Of a stretch of DNA of 64,000 nucleotides, positions 62,628-64,000 are shown in pieces (the first letter of the stretch is position 1; every line of letters starts with the position of its first letter). The translations under genes and the position numbers were made by a program. A model generated the notes under the pieces. It ran no database searches and was not told where the DNA came from. It saw only the letters and a list, made by a program, of their open reading frames with translations. Source of the DNA: Roseibium sp. MMSF_3412 (lineage in GTDB: Bacteria; Pseudomonadota; Alphaproteobacteria; Rhizobiales; Stappiaceae). The DNA lies in assembly GCF_030733265.1 (NCBI RefSeq), contig NZ_JASHJI010000003.1:372001-436000 (forward strand), given 5' to 3'.

Positions 62628-64000
62628 TTAAGAGCGCCTGAATCGGGCGGCAAAGAAGCCGTCCATACCACGGATTTCCCCGTCTGCATCCGCCGCGTGT
62701 TCCGGCAGGCACCGCAGATAACCCTCTTCCGTGATCAGATGCTGGAGACCACCGATCTCCTGAGCGGCGACGGGCACAAGATCGACCTTGCCCGGATTGC
62801 GGGCTTTGAAGGCATCGGCCTGAAGCTCTCCCTCCGCCTTTTCGAGCGAACAGGTGCAATAGACAATCAGACCGCCCGGCTTGACCCAGTCAAGAACCCG
62901 GTCCAGCAGTTCGCGCTGTATCTCGCTGAGTTTCTCAATGTCGTAGGGTTTCTTGATCCAGGCGACATCCGGGTGCCGCCGGATGGTTCCGGTCGCGCTG
63001 CAGGGCGCGTCCAGCAGGACCGCGTCGAACGGAGCGTCGGGCTTATACTCCCGCAAATCGGACACGACCGTCTGCACATTGAGGTTAAGCCGCCGCATGT
63101 TTTCCTCAAGCCGCTTCAGCCGGCCCTTCGAGATGTCGACCGCCGTCACCGCTGCGCCCGCCGCCGCCAGTTGCGCGGTCTTGCCACCGGGCGCTGCGCA
63201 AAGGTCTGCGACACTGAGACCCTGCACGTTGCCGAGCAAGCGCGCAGGCAGGGAGGCTGCCGCATCCTGCACCCACCATGCGCCTGCCTCATAGCCTTCC
63301 AGCGCGTCGACTGCGCCCTTGCGGTTCAGCCTGACGCTGCCGCCAACGACGACCTTGCCGTCCAGTTTTTCAGCCCAGCCTGCAGCATCCGATTTGACGC
63401 TGAGGTCAAGTGCAGCTTCGTTTCGATGCGCCGAGGCAATTGCCCGGGCGGTCTTCTCCCCATATCCATCTGTCCAGCTCTGCCAAAGCCAATCCGGCGT
63501 GTTCAGCCTCTCCGGATCAAGGTCCGAAACGAGGTCGGAGCGTTCGCGGCCCAACCGGCGCAAGACACCATTCACGAGACCCTTGTAGGGCCGTGCCCTG
63601 CGATCGAGCCCGGCATGGTCGACCGCGAGCGAAACCGAAGCCCGGTCCGGGATATCCATAAAAAGCATCTGTGCGATCGCGACGTGCAGAATATCGACCA
63701 CGCGTCCCGTCTTTTCAGGAATGGGCCTGTCGAGCAGCCGATCGAGGATTTCGGAAATTTCGCCATGGCGGCGAAGCGATGTGCCCACAATTGCCCGCAC
63801 GAGCGCGCGATCATTTCCGGGCAGGGAGCGGAAACCCGAATGACCGGAAGATGCGTCGAGTTCTCCGTCCAGAGGCCTCTTCTTGTGGACGACGTTGCCG
63901 AGAATATCCGCTGCGGCCTTTCGCGCCGCAAACCCCGGCTTGCCCGATCGGTCAGTCTCTTTTTTGCCGGACGGAGCCGACTGTCTGGTCTCGCGATTAC
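62628..64000 (-). CDS. rsmB: 16S rRNA m5C967 methyltransferase RsmB, 5' end beyond window
   Basis: RsmB/NOP family RNA methyltransferase; the frame stays open to the window edge, with the NusB-like N-terminal domain (AADILGNVVHKKRPLDGELD, then LVRAIVGTSLRRHG) visible and its start probably just outside. The SAM domain has LCAAPGGKTAQLAAAG, and the catalytic motifs DAPCSATGTIRRHPDVAW and VYCTCSLEKAEGE with the nucleophilic Cys. It methylates C967 of 16S rRNA. Upstream of the heparinase gene, same direction. Confidence 0.94.
   Translation of the reverse strand, partial: NRETRQSAPSGKKETDRSGKPGFAARKAAADILGNVVHKKRPLDGELDASSGHSGFRSLPGNDRALVRAIVGTSLRRHGEISEILDRLLDRPIPEKTGRVVDILHVAIAQMLFMDIPDRASVSLAVDHAGLDRRARPYKGLVNGVLRRLGRERSDLVSDLDPERLNTPDWLWQSWTDGYGEKTARAIASAHRNEAALDLSVKSDAAGWAEKLDGKVVVGGSVRLNRKGAVDALEGYEAGAWWVQDAAASLPARLLGNVQGLSVADLCAAPGGKTAQLAAAGAAVTAVDISKGRLKRLEENMRRLNLNVQTVVSDLREYKPDAPFDAVLLDAPCSATGTIRRHPDVAWIKKPYDIEKLSEIQRELLDRVLDWVKPGGLIVYCTCSLEKAEGELQADAFKARNPGKVDLVPVAAQEIGGLQHLITEEGYLRCLPEHAADADGEIRGMDGFFAARFRRS

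Noticed and set aside
1..64000. tRNA, rRNA, CRISPR array, insertion sequence or prophage
   Set aside because: I read the gaps for cloverleaf-type sequence, regular spacers, transposase frames and integrase motifs and found none. A dedicated RNA or repeat finder would be decisive.

Overview
The window is about 60% GC, gene-dense chromosomal DNA from an alphaproteobacterium. The gene content best fits Hyphomicrobiales, and a marine Stappiaceae-like genus (Roseibium/Labrenzia type) is my best guess. Supporting this are the dapF-mtaB-ftsY order, the rsmB-heparinase-purH order, metX-metW behind a SAM-II-like leader, PhaR beside phaAB, a 180 kDa-type NAD-glutamate dehydrogenase, and a CoA ligase with an AcuI-type acryloyl-CoA reductase. 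The genus is inferred from context only. I saw no rRNA, tRNA, CRISPR array, transposase or phage gene.

Layout. 1-2342: CoA ligase (cut by the left edge) and acuI. 2343-3222: no gene, but duplicated palindrome-rich repeats. 3223-5810: a LysR/FMN-reductase locus carrying a 264-bp duplication of the lysR 3' end with an SMI1/KNR4 gene between the copies. 5811-6718: rpmI-rplT with a structured leader and a terminator. 6912-13347: alanine/Na+ symporter, two small unknown genes, a multicopper oxidase, a gamma-glutamyltransferase and a GlcG/HbpS-like protein. 13455-16449: polyhydroxybutyrate genes (phaR diverging from phaA-phaB). 16471-22528: a cell-wall type protein, a TetR-controlled peroxiredoxin-like cluster, a DUF3299 protein, a methyltransferase and YciB/IspZ. 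22595-25055: a 13-bp tandem repeat, rpmF, mtgA and cfa. 25216-31131: isoprenoid (ispA), aromatic/histidine (tyrA-hisC-chorismate mutase) and methionine (metX-metW) biosynthesis. 31163-35747: a methyltransferase, gloB, a cupin protein, an AT-rich membrane gene and a divergent azoR/CGNR-regulator pair. 35762-39327: dapF-mtaB-ftsY. 39480-43045: zinc metallopeptidase, L,D-transpeptidase-like protein, an OmpR-type regulator with a cyclic-nucleotide-binding protein, and a secreted unknown. 43055-49224: a large RNA hairpin, a coupled SIS-isomerase/formyltransferase pair, and two tandem PAS-GGDEF-EAL paralogues. 49649-64000: HemG-like flavodoxin, leuD, argC, an AhpD-like protein, the giant NAD-glutamate dehydrogenase, an MFS permease, purH, a heparinase II/III protein and rsmB (running off the right edge).

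Most genes are housekeeping. The parts that deserve a second look are the lysR duplication around an orphan SMI1/KNR4 gene, the SIS/formyltransferase pair preceded by a long hairpin, the shortened chorismate mutase/ACT protein, the divergent SAM-II-like leader of metX, the palindrome-rich repeats, and several perfect dyads in front of stress and detoxification genes.
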